From: Sesamum alatum
Taxonomy: Eukaryota; Streptophyta; Magnoliopsida; Lamiales; Pedaliaceae
DNA: 64,000 bases
NCBI GenBank assembly: GCA_034509735.1
Contig: JACGWO010000007.1
Span: 25,882,046-25,946,045, forward strand
Direction of reading: 5' to 3'
Shown here: positions 9,653-22,228 of the stretch, piece after piece
How the letters are laid out: every line of letters begins with the position of its first letter
Position numbering within the stretch: position 1 is the stretch's first letter
The notes under the pieces: generated by a model
Database searches by the model: none
Told to the model about the DNA's origin: nothing
What the model saw: only the letters and a program-made list of their open reading frames with translations
Program-made: the position numbers and the translations under genes

Positions 9653-12600
9653 ATGAGTGCGTTAGTATGGAATTGTCGAGGGCTTGGGGGGCCGTCGACA
9701 ATTCGAAAGCTCGGAGACTGCGTCCGAGAGGCTCGTCCCCAACTTGTGTTTTTATCAGAAATGAAGTGTAGTTTGAAGAAGGTTGAGCATATCCGGGATC
9801 GGTTAGATATGTTCGGGATTACTGTACCGTCGGTGGGTCGCTCTGGAGGTTTGGCTATGCTATGGCGGAAGGATGTTGACGTGCAACTAAGGTCTTATTC
9901 TATTAATCACATAGATGTTAATGTACTGTCTGGTAATAACTGCGCTGATTGGAGGTTCACAGGGTTTTATGGGGACCCGGATTTTTCACAGAGGAGAGTT
10001 GTTTGGGATAGACTAGTCCGACTTAGTTCTCAATCTGATGTTCCATGGATCTGTGCAGGGGATTTTAACGAGATTGTCGCACATGAGAAAACGGGCAATG
10101 AAAGACCGAGATGGCAAATTGATGAGTTTAGGCAGGCGCTAGAGCATTCGAATTTAGTGGATTTGGGCTTTAGGGGATCAAGATTCACTTGGTGTAATCG
10201 TCGTCGTTAGCCGGACACTGTTTGGGCACGGTTAGATAGGGCATGTGGTAATTCGAAGTGGTGTGAGAAGTTTCTTGATACTGTTGTGCAGCATTCAACA
10301 ACTCCCTATTCGGATCACGCTATGTATGGATTAATTGGGATCCAGGAGGAGAATTGAAACAGACCAAGAATAGACGCAACTTTCGATTTGAGGAGAAATG
10401 GGTACTTTTGGTTGACTGCAATAAAGTTGTAGCGGAGGTGTGGGATTCAGTTCGGGTGGATGATCCTAACATGAGGGTTTTTCAGAAAATTCAGGAGTGT
10501 CGACTTGGGTTACTTAAGTGGAATCGAGAATAGTTTATTAAACCCCGACAGGAGGTGAAGGCATTAGAGGATAGGTATGTACAGATTCAACAGGGTCAGC
10601 TGGGCTGGAGGAATTGAAGGAAATGCAGGTGGTCAAGGAACAACTGGAAGCACAACATATGCGTGAGATGATTCAGTGGCAACAACGGAGTAAAACGCAT
10701 TGGTTAAAGGATGGAGATGGAAACACAAGTTTTTTCCGTGCTCATGCTTCGTCCAGACGGCGGCACAATATGATTAATTGGTTGAGAGTTAGGGGGGGGG
10801 GGAGGGTTTGGAGGGACACTGAGGAAGAAATTCAGGGGGTCCTCCAACGGTACTTTCAACATATCTTTGCTTCCTTTAATCCATCAGAAATCATGCATAA
10901 GTGAGGTGCTAACTACTATTCAGCCACGTGTCTCGCCGGAGATGAACCAGATGCTAGCCACACCATTCACCCCGATGGAGGTTAAATCTGCGGTGTACGG
11001 TATGTCTCCACTCAAATCCCCTGGCCCTGATGGCATGCCCCCTCTAGTTTTGGCCTATTATTAGACAAGATGTTACTTCTACTGTTCTTCGTTTTCTTAA
11101 TGAGCATGTCTTTCTTCATAAGTTTAATTATACTCACATCGTGCTTATCCCTAAGTGTCAGTCCCCGGAAACGGTTTCACAACTTCGCTCGATTAGTCTC
11201 TGTAATGTCGTTGTTACAATTGCCTCTAAATGTGTTGCTAATCGGATTAGGCCTTTGCTTGATCAGCTGGTGTCTCATACCCAATCTGCTTTTATTCCTG
11301 GTCGGTTGATTACTGATAATGTATTCTTGGCTTTTGAGCTTAATCATCATTTGAAAATTTCGACCTGGCTTAATAGAGCATGTGCAGCGTTAAAATTGGA
11401 TATGAGTAAAGCTTATGATAGGGTTGAGTGGCCTTTTCTCAGGGGGGTTCTTCTTAGACTGGGGTTTAACCACATATTTGTTAATCTTATTATGTTACTG
11501 GTTACCACTGTGTCTTACTCTCTGACGCTTAACGGAGATCATTTTGGGTTTTTTCGTCCAGAGAGAGGCATCCATCAGGGTGATCCTTTATCTCCGTACT
11601 TGTTCATTCTTTGTGTAGAAGAGTTTCTTTATGATTCAGGCTGCTGAACGTGAGGGGAGGCTGAATGGGGTGGCCGTGGCTGCCCAAGCACCACCGGTAT
11701 CTCATCTCCTATTCGTTGATGACACATTAGTTTTTTGTGATGCCACGAAAAATCGGTTGAGGGGGGTACGGAGGATCTTGGAGGTTTATGCGAGGGCGTC
11801 GGGGCAGGTGATTAACTTTAAAAAATCAAGTATGGTGGTGAGTGGGGGTGTGAGGGTGGAGGTTGAGGAGGGAGCTTGGCGTTGATCTTAGGGGTGTGGT
11901 TGGTTGAGCGTTATCATAAGTATTTGGGATTACCGGCAGTGGGGGTAAGTCTAGGGGCTCGTTGTTCAAATATTTGAGGGATAGGGTGTGGGATAAGATG
12001 AATGGGTGGAATGGAAAATTTCTTTCTCAAGCGGGTAAGGGGGTGCTCATTAAAGCTATGATGCAATCGATGCCAATGTATGCAATGTCTTGTTTTCTAC
12101 TGCCCAATTATTTGTTGCATCAGTTGGAATCGGCTACATCGGATTTCTGGTGGCATAATAGGGGGAGAGACGGATTCACTAGATTGCTTCGGCTAAGCTC
12201 TGTCGGCCATTGATGCAGGGGGGATGGGGTTTAGAAGTTTGAGGGAGTTCAATTTAGTGTTGCTGGCGAAGCAAGGATGATGCCTCCTCACTCGGCCGGA
12301 TGCATTGTTGAGTAAGGTGATGAGGGCAAAGTACTTTCAGCAGGGGAGTTTTTGGGACGCGACTTTGGGACATAGACCTTCGTGGACGTGGCGAAGTCTT
12401 CTTGTCGCTAGGGGACTATTGATGGAGGGGTGTGAGGCCGTGAGGGGTGATGGACAGGGGAGGGGGTTGGGGGAGGGTGGAGGTGGAAAATGAATAAAAG
12501 GGGTACTTTACGGTTCGTAGTGCGTACAAGCAAGCTGTGTATGAAGGAGCGTGAGGTTGCCTCTTCGTCCAGGGCGGGGCTGCAGGAAGGTAAGTCTGTA

Positions 12601-12955
12601 TGGCCGAGTATATGGGGCGCTAATGTTCCTCCTCGTGTGCGGTTATTCATGTACGAATTCTCTCCCCACTTTGGAGAGGTTGGCTTACCGAAAGAAAGGA
12701 GTGGAGCAGGGTTGCAGTGCATGTAGTGCTGATTTAGAATCTGTTAAACATGTCTTCTTGGAATGTACAGTGGTGAGACAGTTCTGGGCCTTGTCGTGTC
12801 GTCCATGGAGGATTATTTCCGCGTTGTTCTCTTGTGGGACTGATTGGGTTTTACGTGTTGTTCAACAGCTCAAGACGGAGGATCTTAACAGGTTCTTTAT
12901 GATGTGTTGGGATATTTGGCAGCACCGAACGAGTCATGGAGGGGCGCTTTCTTGA
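9653..12955 (+). pseudogene. LINE ORF2: endonuclease and reverse transcriptase, broken
   Basis: It starts MSALVWNCRGLGGPSTIRKL, the usual start of the APE-type endonuclease, with GDFNEIVAHEKTG and GSRFTWCNRRR. The frame stops at 10208-10210 (TAG) and is then carried by pieces in several frames. The RT domain shows SPGPDGMPP, LIPKCQSPETVSQLRSISLC, KLDMSKAYDRVEW, GIHQGDPLSPYLF (about 11140-11645) and, after a frameshift, LLFVDDTLVFC with catalytic FVDD at 11712-11723. A zf-RVT-like motif follows (CSACSADLESVKHVFLECTV, about 12710-12775). At least five stops or frameshifts make it inactive. Its role in life was target-primed reverse transcription. Confidence 0.85.
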
Positions 12956-13438
12956 TATCTAGGACACATGGAGCAGAGCAAATATTTTCTTGGGTAACTA
13001 TCAGAAGGCTCGCTCCGCGAACAGACTAGAATGAGGATGGCGTTGGTGGTGCGTTGCTGTGGTTTGTGTTGTTTGCTTGCTGTGTAGTCAGTTTTTGGTA
13101 TGCTACCATGGTCTTTCTTAGTCTTTGGGTCTAGCTGTGTCTCGTGTGATAGGGTTGGTAATTTTCTGTTTGTTGCTGTGTTTTTTTTAGACTCTATTGC
13201 TGTATAGACTTTTTTTTGGTTTTTCTAATAGAAGTTCATTGCTAATTTATCAAAATTAGGGGCGATGCTTGAAATTTCAAATTTACTAAAAAGATTTTAT
13301 AAAAGCACTCAGCATGAGCTATGGCGACGACAAGTTAATCCAATAAAAAGCTTATCTAATAGATATTCTTGAATTCCAATTCAATCTTATTGATCCAACC
13401 ACATGACACACTTAACAGTAAGGGATAATGATGCAGGC

Positions 13439-15351
13439 AAGCTTCTCACATCGAATTAAGATGAGGCATTTGAGTGGCTTATAGGTCCCAATGCGTCCTT
13501 TCCCTAGCGAGGCGCCTTTTCAAGGAAAAATCATTATGCTCATTCGAAGATAGAGCGGACAATACCCCACACAACGGGGCATCGATCTAGTCGCAAACAA
13601 CGGTTGCAGACGAGGAGCTTGAATGGGCTTATAAGGCCCAATGCCTCTTCTCCCTAGCGAGGCGCCTTCTCAGGACAAAACCAAAGCGGACAATATCGCC
13701 CAACGAGGCACTGATCAAGTCGCAAGCCGCATCATTTTGCCCAGTCTGTGGGAACGAGGCCATGTGCCTGCTCTAAGCCCCCTCGTCTGGGCATATGATG
13801 ATGATGTAGGCAAGCGTCCCACATCAGTTACAGACGAGGAGGTTCAATGGGCTTATAAGTTCTAATGCCTCCTCTCCCTAGCAAGGCATCTATTTAGGAA
13901 ACAACCGTGAGGCTCATACATATCCAAAGCGGACAATACATCGCGCAACGGGACACTAATCAAGTCGCAAGCCGCATCACTTGCCGTAGTCTATGGGAAC
14001 GAGGCCATGTGCCCGTCCTAAGCCCCTCGTCGGGGGACTGATGATGTAGGCAAGCGTCTCACATCGATTACAGATGAGGAGTTTGAGTGGCTTATAAGCC
14101 TCAATGCCTCCTCTCCCTAGCGAGGAGCCTTTTAAGGATAAAACCGTGTGGCTACTTTACAGCCAGAGCGGACAATACCTTGTACAATGGTGCACCGATC
14201 AAGTAGCAAAGAACATCATTTGGCGGCGTCTGTGGAAACGAGGCCATTTACCCATCCCATGCCCCTCGTTCGGGGACTAATTATGTAGGTAAGCGTCCCA
14301 CATTGGGTGCATACAAGGAGCTTGTGTGGTTTATAAGCCCCATTGCCTCCTCTCCCTAGCGAGGCGCCTTTTGATGCCAAAACCGTGAGGCTCAAACATA
14401 GCAAAAGCAAACAATACCTCACTAAACGGGACACCGATCAAGTCACAAGCCGCATTGTTTAGGTGGCCCATTTCGCGAGGTATTTTCTGCTTTAGCTACT
14501 TATGAGACTCACGATTATGCCATGAAAAGGCCACTCTCTGTGGGAACGAGGTCATGTGCCTGTCCCAAGCCCCTTGTCTGAGGGTTGATGATGTAAGCAA
14601 GCGTCCCATATTGATTGCAGATGAGTAGCTTGAGTGGCTTATAAGCCCCAATGCCTCCTCTGCCGAGTGAAGCATCTTTTCAGGACAAAACTGTGAGGCT
14701 CATTCGAAGCCAGAGCGGACAATACCTTGCACAATGGGGCACCGATCAAGTCGCAAACAACATCATTTGACACCGTCTAAGAGAACGAGGCCATGTACTC
14801 GTCCCAAGCCCCTTGTCTGGGGACTAATGATGTAGGTAAGCATCCCACATCGGGTGCAGATGAGGAACTTGAGTGGCTTATAAGACCCAATGTCTCTTCT
14901 CCCTAGCGAGGCACCTTTTCAGGAAAAAATCGTGAGGCTCATTCGAAGCCAGGGCGGATAATACCCTACATAATGGGGTACCGATCAAGTTGCAAATAAT
15001 ATAATTTGGCTCCGTCTGTGGGAATGAGGCCATGTTCCCGTCCCAAGCCCTTCGTCTGGGGGCTGATGATGTAGGCAAGCATTCTACATCGATTGCAGAC
15101 GTGGAGCTTGAGTAGCTTATAATCCCCAATGCCTCCTCTCTCTAGCGAGGTGCATTTTCAAGACAAAATCGTGAGGCTCAAACATAGCCAAAGCGGACAA
15201 TACTTTGCGCAATGGGGTACCGATCAAGTCACAAGCCGCATTATTTGGCTCAGTCTGTGGGAACGAGGCCATGTGCCCGCTCTATGCCCCCTCATTTGGC
15301 GTCTGATAATGTAGGCAAGCTTTCCACATTGATCGCAAACGAGGATCTTGA
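13439..15351 (+). repeat. TRIM array block 1
   Basis: This block has about eight units. LTR starts are seen near 13439, 13797, 14039, 14281, 14586, 14824, 15064 and 15306. The first boundary between units (about 13590) lacks the internal part. The unit 14281-14585 is the long type, with an inverted duplication. It ends at the TSD CTTGA (15347-15351) of the solo LTR. Confidence 0.8.
14360..14533. repeat. Inverted-duplication TRIM unit (type C), first example
   Basis: Arms 14360-14429 and 14467-14533 are inverted copies of the LTR part that spans GGCGCCTTTT...AATACCTC. The primer-binding-site text is replaced by the right arm. Similar units occur at about 17830-18025, 24395-24545, 25150-25335 and 35400-35580. 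Confidence 0.7.
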
Positions 15352-17342
15352 TGAAAGATTATGTGGATCGTCCCGGGAAAAGCGCGAATGCGGAAGCGCG
15401 GTATAATTAAAAATAAATGCGGAATTTAAACATGCTTTTAAATTAAAACACGTTTCAAAGGGTGTGCCTTTGAAATTTCCCGGGCGTTCGGTGTATCTCA
15501 TGAACGAATAACATAAAATAAATCATGGAGGCCATAGGGTTGAAAATTAAAGAGGGACGAAAATTTAAAACGAGACCTACCCGTTGTCGTTTTCGTCTTC
15601 AACGGCTACACGCGTTGTTCCCCGTTTTGCACCAAGATCCCGTCTTTGAGACCCTCTAATTCGTGACACACGATCCACCCACGTATCTTGCACGTCGTGC
15701 TAGCAACGAACAAGTGTATAATTTTGGGAGTGGATGAATCAATAACACATTATCAATTAATGGTATTGATTCATCAAGATTCTAATGTTCCAAGAACAAA
15801 AGAATCAAGAAAACTATTTTCTTGAGAGAGAGAGAGGGCGGACGAGAGAGATGGGAGAGAGAGAGAAACCGTGTGTGTGTGTTGTGTGTGTGTGTTGGAG
15901 TTTCATCATCATGTAAATTGTAGGATGCTAGGGGTTTATATAGAAGAGGAGTTTAATCCTCTTTAAACTCCTCTTTTAAGAACTCTAATTTGATTAGGAT
16001 TTTGACCTAGTCAAAGTCCTAGTCAAACTAGTGTTTTGACCTAGTCAAAACGATCCTAGCCATCCATCTCTCCCATTAATCTCAACCGTTGATTTAATTT
16101 AATTTAATGGAAATATTTAAAACCTATTTAAATATTTCCAAGAGGCTAAAATAAATATAAATATTATTTAAGCCCATTAAATAAATCCCTTTGATAAATC
16201 CAATTTATCAATTTAATTCCTTCTATCAAATAGAAAGAATTATTTCTCCAAGAAAAATAAAGGTCCCGATTAAATCTAATTTAATCATTCCTTCACTCCA
16301 ATATTTAATTCCAAATTAAATATTTAATTGTGTGTGGATAGTGTGTGACTCTTTAGGTTCACCATTCAGCTAGACTTGGTCGGATTCCTAGAATCCGTCC
16401 GTTACCATGGGTGGCCATCTAGCAACGGTCCATGGCACTAGAGACTAGGTGAAATATTCAGGGATGAACATTTAGGCTCTAACAGTACGCTTGTCCTTCT
16501 GTCTTCGGTCTCATCACTTAGTGTCTAGGGCACGGATAACGCAGGTACCCATCTTGGACCTAAGTGTCGGTCTGTCCTCACTAAACGCCGCAAGGGAAAC
16601 CTTCCCTTCTGTTCAGTCACTGTGGCCACAGTTTTAGGGACAAGACCTAGAGCATACATGAGACTCAACTGTCAAAACCTATTGACAGGAGACAGATCCT
16701 TTCTTGGAAACTACTGTCACTTTGCACACCAGGACTGCACTAGACATGGCTTATGACTACCAAAGAGAATTCTGGCAATCTCTCACCATATCTAAGATAC
16801 AGTTCTGATGTACAGGTAAACTCAGTAATTCCTCAAGTCAAAGGACTTGACCTGTACCGTTGGAACCGGGAATACTCGTCATACCTTGCAGACCATACTC
16901 AAGGTCCTCCGTAAGACGGTTCCCACGAGTCACCTCAGTCAGCTGCGTCCTAGCAGGCTAACCCACTAACACTGCTTAGACGATCCTCGTCACCCGTCGA
17001 TGAAACACGACAGCAGATGCTTAGTGCAAGTCTCAAATGGAATCCCGGTACCCATTTTCGGGATTCCTTGACTTGGAGATTTCCGGACTGATTCGGGAAG
17101 ACTGATTCCATGGACCTACCTCCAAGCGTAGTCCCAGTCCCCGAAATCGAATCTCAGTCCGTGGGCTCTGTTTGCGTAGTGAACAGATATGGAAAAATAA
17201 GTGCAAGTGAACACAAACAAAGTAATGCCAAATGAAAATTCACTTCTTTATTCATTAATGATTTATCAAAACACTTATAATTGTCTAGACATAGGTTACA
17301 TATACCCGCCAAAATTGGCTTACATGGTCACCTATTCTAACA
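15352..17342 (-). mobile_element. Solo LTR of a copia-family retrotransposon
   Basis: The 1991-bp LTR lies in a TRIM unit and is flanked by perfect CTTGA duplications (15347-15351, 17343-17347). On the minus strand it begins TGTTAGAATAGGTGACC and ends ATAATCTTTCA. It has the same internal text as other LTRs here (GTGTGTGACTCTTTAGGTTC, CTAGCAACGGTCCATGGC). A 9-bp-stem hairpin lies at 15453-15475. No internal region is left, consistent with LTR-LTR recombination. A GA/GT microsatellite is at about 15823-15895. Confidence 0.88.
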
Positions 17343-18552
17343 CTTGAATGGGCTTATAAGCCTGAATGACCCCTCTCCCTAGCGAGACGCCTTTTTTAGG
17401 AGAAAACCATGAGGCTAATACGTAGGGCGCAATGGGGCACCGATCATGTCGCAAGCTGCATCTTTTGGCGCAGTCTGTGGGAACGAGGCCATGTGCCCGC
17501 CCCAAGCCCCTCATCTGGGGGTACATGATGTAGGCAAGTGTCCCACATCGGTTGCAGACGAGGAGCTTGAGTGGCTTGTAAGCCCCAATGCCTCATCTCC
17601 CTAGCGAGGCACCTTTTCAGGACAAAACCGTGAGGCTCATTTTGAAGCCGGAGCGGACAATACCTTGCTCAACGAGGCACCGATCAAGTCATAAACAACA
17701 TCATTTGGTGCCGTCTATGGGAATTAGGCCATGTGCCCGTCCCAAGCCCATCGTCTGGGGGCTAATGATGTAGGCAACCGTCCCACATCAGTAGAAGATG
17801 AGGAGATTGAGTAGCTTAGAAGTTCCAATGCCTCCTATCCAAGCTAGGCGCCTTTTTAGAAAAAATCCGTGAGCCTCAAACATAGCCAAAGCGGACAATA
17901 CCTCGCAAAATGGGACACCGATCAATTCCCAAGCTGCATCATTTTGGTGCGCCAATTCACGAGTTATTTTCCACTTTGGCTACGTATAAGACTCACGATT
18001 TTGTCTTGAAAAGGCGCCTCTCTGTGGGAATGAGGCCATGTGCCTTTCCCAAGCCCTTCGTCTGGGACTGATGATGGAAGCAAGCGTCCCACGTCGATTG
18101 TAGTCGAAGAGCTTGAGTGCCTTATAAGCCCGAATGCCTCCTCTGCCCAGTGAAGCGCCTTTTCAGAACAAAATTGTGAGGCTCATTCGAAGCTGTAGCG
18201 TACAATACCTCGCGCAACGGGACATCGATCAAGTTGCACACAACATGATTTGGCGCCGTCTGTGGGAACAAGGCCATGTACCGGTCCCAAGCCCCTCGTC
18301 TAGGGACTAATGATGTAGGTAAGCGTTCCACATCGGGTGTAGATGAAGAGCTTGAGTGGCTGCTAAGCCCCAATGGCTTCTCTCCCTAATGAGGCACATT
18401 TTCAAGACAAAACCGTGAGGTCTATTTGAAGATAGAGCGGACAATCTCTTGCGCAACGGACACCGATCAGGTCGTAAACAACATTATTTGGCGCCGTCTT
18501 TGGGAACGAGGCCATGTGCCCATCCCAAGCCCATCGTTAGGGGGGCTATTGG
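17343..18552 (+). repeat. TRIM array block 2
   Basis: Units start near 17524, 17764 (long, inverted type), 18068 and 18307, with spacings of 240, 304 and 239 bp. The block ends at about 18552 in the purine tract, where an inverted TRIM piece begins. Confidence 0.8.
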
Positions 18553-18649
18553 AGCTAGAGAGAGGAGGCATTGGAGCTTATAAGCCACTCAAGCTCCTCT
18601 TCTACAATGGACGTAGGACGCTTATCCCCACCAAGGTAACGAGGCGCAT
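18553..18649 (-). repeat. Inverted fragment of a TRIM LTR
   Basis: Minus-strand text matches the start of the TRIM LTR: AGGCATTGGAGCTTATAAGC at 18566-18585 is the reverse of the usual GCTTATAAGCCCCAATGCCT, and GGACGCTTATCC follows. It joins the TRIM block to a copia LTR fragment, so it marks a rearrangement. Confidence 0.6.
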
Positions 18650-18898
18650 CTCAATCAGTTGGTTTCATGACCACCATCAAATGCGTAGCCCAACTGCATG
18701 AGTTGTTAATCGTGGTATGTGGGCTTTGTTGCGATATAAGTAAAATACGTTTTAGCATATGTAAAATGAGCACAACAAAGAAGGTACCATTGGTGACGAA
18801 TACTCATTTTATTCATCACACAATATTACATTACATCAAGTTGTCAAATAGGTTACAAAACGCCAAACCTATTGGCTTTCTAGTCACCTATTCTAATA
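18650..18898 (-). mobile_element. Copia 3' LTR, only its 5' terminal 250 bp left
   Basis: This matches 34040-34286 of the complete LTR. On the minus strand it starts TATTAGAATAGGTGAC, the TG being changed to TA. The adjoining minus-strand AAGTGGGAGAT (about 18899-18909) is the polypurine tract of the internal region. Confidence 0.75.
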
Positions 18899-18934
18899 AT
18901 CTCCCACTTGACCTAAAGCCAATCACCCATTGAC

Positions 18935-21900
18935 CTCAAACCTCTTTATCAAGATGGTGAGTATGGGCAACTTGCGACATGGGCTTAGCAAGTGGATCTG
19001 CTATATTTTCTACGGAGCTGACTCGGTCCAACCGAACGTCACTCCTGCTATCCATCTCTCTAAGCAGATGGTAGTGTCTAAGTATATGCTTGGATCGTGG
19101 TGAGATCTCAGTTCCTTTGCTAGCGCTATTGCCCCGCTGTTATCGTACAAGATGATTGCAGGTTTAGCAGTGCTAGGTACTACACCCAACCCTTGGATGT
19201 AGCCCATCAACCAAACCGTCTCCTTAACAGCATAGCGTATTCAGATTTTATGGTGGAGTCCGCGTGGTAGCCTGCTTGGAACCCTTCCAAGTAACCACGC
19301 CACCATTTAGCCCAAATACAAAACCAAATTGAGACTTGGCATCATCGTTATCCGACTGGAAGCTAGCGTCGGTATAGCCTTCCAGTATCAATTCTCCACC
19401 ACCGTAGATCAAGAACATGTCCTTAGTCCTTTTCAGGTACTTCACGATAGTCTTGACCGCACTCCAGTATGCCTCCCTGGCACACGACTGATATCGACTA
19501 ATTACGCTCAAACCGAAAGCCACATCAGGGCTAGTGCACTGGACGTCGTACTGAATGCTGCCTACGACTGAAGCATAGAGGGATGTTCAACATCCGTTTA
19601 AGCTCCTCATCAGTCTTAGGAGACTGCTTCTTGGACAACTTAATTCCATGCCTCATAGGAAGGAATCCTCGTTTTGAGTTCTCTATCTTGAATCTCTTCA
19701 AGACTTTCTCAATGTACGAGGACTGGGCCATTCCTAACATCCTTCTAGATCTATCCCTGTAGATCTTGATGCCAAGGATGTAGGACGCATCACCCATATC
19801 CTTCATGGAGAACTGTGTTGACAACCAAGCTTTAGTGGTTCCCAACATCTTAGCATCATTCCCAATGAGCAAGATGTCATCCACGTAAAGCACCAAAAAT
19901 GCAATTGAGCCTCCCACTGATCTTCTTGTATACACAAGGATCGGATTCGTTCTTGATGAAATCATATCCCCGTATGACTTCATCAAAATGTATGTTCCAA
20001 CTTCGGGAAGCTTGTTTGAGGCCATAGATGGACCTTTGGAGACGACAGACCTTCTGCATTCTCCAACATATGTAAAACCTTCCGGTTGATCCATATAGAT
20101 CTTTTCCTCTACGAAACCGTTGAGGAAGGCAGTTTTCACGTCCATCTGCCGTATTTCACAGTCATACCATGCTGCTACGGCAAGCAGTATCCGGATGGAC
20201 TTAGCCATTGCTACGGGTGAGTAGGTTTCCTCAAAAATCGACCCCGGGTCGCTGAGTGTAACCCTTCGCCACGAGCCTGGCTTTGAAGGTTGTAACCTCC
20301 CCGTCAGCTTCAAGCTTACGTTTGTAGACCCATTTACCCCCTTTGGGTGGGTCCACTAGGGTCCAAATCTGATTTGTACCCATCGAGTCCATTTCGAATT
20401 TCATGGCCTCAAGCCACTTATCAGAATCGATATCGGACATCATTTCTCCATACGTCTTTGGATCATTATCCAACTGACCGATTAGGCCCAAAAATCCATA
20501 CCTATCAGGTGCTTGAGATACTCTGGCCGACCTACGGAGGACTGAAACATTATCAGTAGGAACCACCGGCTCAGATGTCATTTTCGCCTCATGGGGTACC
20601 TCACTTGATTTCTCAAGGAGTACCTTATCGCGTTGACTATCCGACGGAAAATCCTTTTCTAAGAACACTGCATTTCGCGAGACAAAAACCTTTTGCTCGG
20701 AGGGATCATAGAAATAATACCCCGCAGTTTCTTTCGGATACCCGATGAACCTGCATAAACTAGATCTGGAGTCCAGTTTATCTCTCACTAATCTCTTGAC
20801 GTATGTGGGGCAACCCCACACTTTCAAGTATTTGTAGGAGGCAGGCTTGCCATGTCATATCTCATATGGCGTCTGGGATATCTTCTTAGATGGCGCCAAG
20901 TTTAAAACTTTGGCCGCCGTCTCAAGAACGTATCCCCCGAAGGATAAGGGGAGTTCGGTAAAACTCATCATGGATCGGATCATGTCCAATAAGGTCCTAT
21001 TCCTCCTTTCAGACACACCATTAAGTTGTGGTGTTCCAGGAGGGGTCCACTGAGAGAGAAACCCATTCTCTTTTAGATAATCAATAAAATCACCACTCAA
21101 ATACTCTCCACCTCGGTCCGATCGAAGGGCTTTGATCTTTCGACCGGTTTGGTTCTCTACTTCAAGTTTGTATTCCTTAAACCTTTCAAAGGCTTCAGAC
21201 TTGTACCTCATCAGGTAAACATAACCATACCGTAAGTGATCATCGGTAAAGGTTATGAAGTACGAGTACCCACCTCTAGTATGAGTATTTAGTGGGCCAC
21301 AGACGTCCGTATAGATCAAATCCAACAGGTCATTGGCTAGCGTGCTTTGTCCAACAAAGGGTTTCGTTGTCATCTTTCCCTTCAGACAGGATTCACAGGT
21401 CAGTAGATTATCCAAATCATCTATTTTTAGACTCTTTGAGTACACCAACCTTATTATCCAATCTTTAGAAATATGACCTAACCTCGCATGCCATATCTGT
21501 GTGTTATCATGATTATCATGTTTCCGTTTGTGTTCCGCAGTGATAATCCAATTAGACTGTTGAAGTATGTACAGACTGTTTGCTAATGTACCAAGCAAAT
21601 GAGAAATACCATCCTTTATAATATAAAAACCGTTTTTATTGATGGTAAAGCAATATCCTTCCTTGTCAAGGACAAGGATAGATACAATGTTTTTAATCAT
21701 GCTTGGTACATAGAAACAATCATTCAGTACAATCCTAACATGACTACTAATGGCTAACTCCATTGATCCTACGGCTTCCGCAGCAACGGCCTTGCCATCG
21801 CCTAGCCTCAGGATCATCTCATCCTTGGTTAGCCTTCTGCTTCTTTGCACTGCCTGCAAATCATTGTAAATCTGAGCACCACACCCGATATCCAATACCC

Positions 21901-22081
21901 ATGAAGCAAAATTAGTTATCATGTTTACTTCAACCACACTCATACCTAGGTTGGAGAGGAGTTGTGGGCACTCCCTCTTCCAGTGCCCCTTTCTTTGGCA
22001 ATGCATGCAGACATCATTTGCCTTGGACTGTTGAGAACCACGGGCCTTCCTTTCCCTTTGCCCATCCAAAATATCTTGCAT
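18935..22081 (-). pseudogene. Copia gag-pol, truncated: zinc knuckle, protease, integrase, RT, RNase H
   Basis: Read on the minus strand from 22081: zinc knuckle CMHCQRKGHWKREC; protease site SWVLDIGCGAQI, where the family has LDTGC; integrase with WHARLGH, CESCLKGK, YTDVCGPL, FTDD and RSDRGGEY; RT with DVKTAFLNG, SIYGLKQASRSWN and LYVDDILLIGND (YVDD at about 19876-19887); RNase H with YTDASFQSD and YDNSGAIALAKE. A stop after TPYEI (TGA, usually TGG) splits integrase from RT, and there are frameshifts near 20270, 20060-19880, 19530 and 19220. Most of gag is missing: the sequence jumps straight into TRIM DNA at about 22082. The element is dead. It is of the TNT1-like Ty1/copia class; the exact lineage is not assigned. 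Confidence 0.88.
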
Positions 22082-22228
22082 GAATTTTTCAGAACAAAAC
22101 CGTGAGGCTCATTGAAGCAAGAGCGGACAATATCTTGCACAACGGGGCACCGATCAAGTTGCAAATTACATTATTTGACGGCGTCTATGGGAACGAGGCC
22201 ATGTGCCCGTCCCAAGCCCCTTGTCTGT
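22082..22228 (+). repeat. TRIM array block 3 (one partial unit)
   Basis: This runs from TTCAGAACAAAACCGTGAGG to CCAAGCCCCTTGTCTG, the second half of an LTR plus the internal part. It lies between the truncated copia pol and an LTR in the opposite orientation. Confidence 0.75.

Larger units (their letters stand above)
7298..13253 (+). mobile_element. Full-length L1-type LINE with 15-bp TSD (inactive)
   Basis: The 5956-bp insertion is flanked by perfect copies of AATTAGGGGCGATGC at 7283-7297 and 13254-13268. It contains a 5' leader (to about 7704), ORF1, ORF2 and a 3' tail ending in TTTATCAAA rather than a long poly(A). It lies in + orientation, next to the TRIM array. ORF1 and ORF2 both carry lesions. 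Unlike the second LINE in this window, no RNase H domain is recognisable after the ORF2 zinc motif. Confidence 0.9.

Noticed and set aside
13439..15351. CRISPR-like regular repeat spacing
   Set aside because: Units are ~240 bp and repeat in full with no unique spacers; the context is a plant retroelement array.
15823..15895. Regulatory GA/GT element
   Set aside because: A simple microsatellite within the LTR; no further support.
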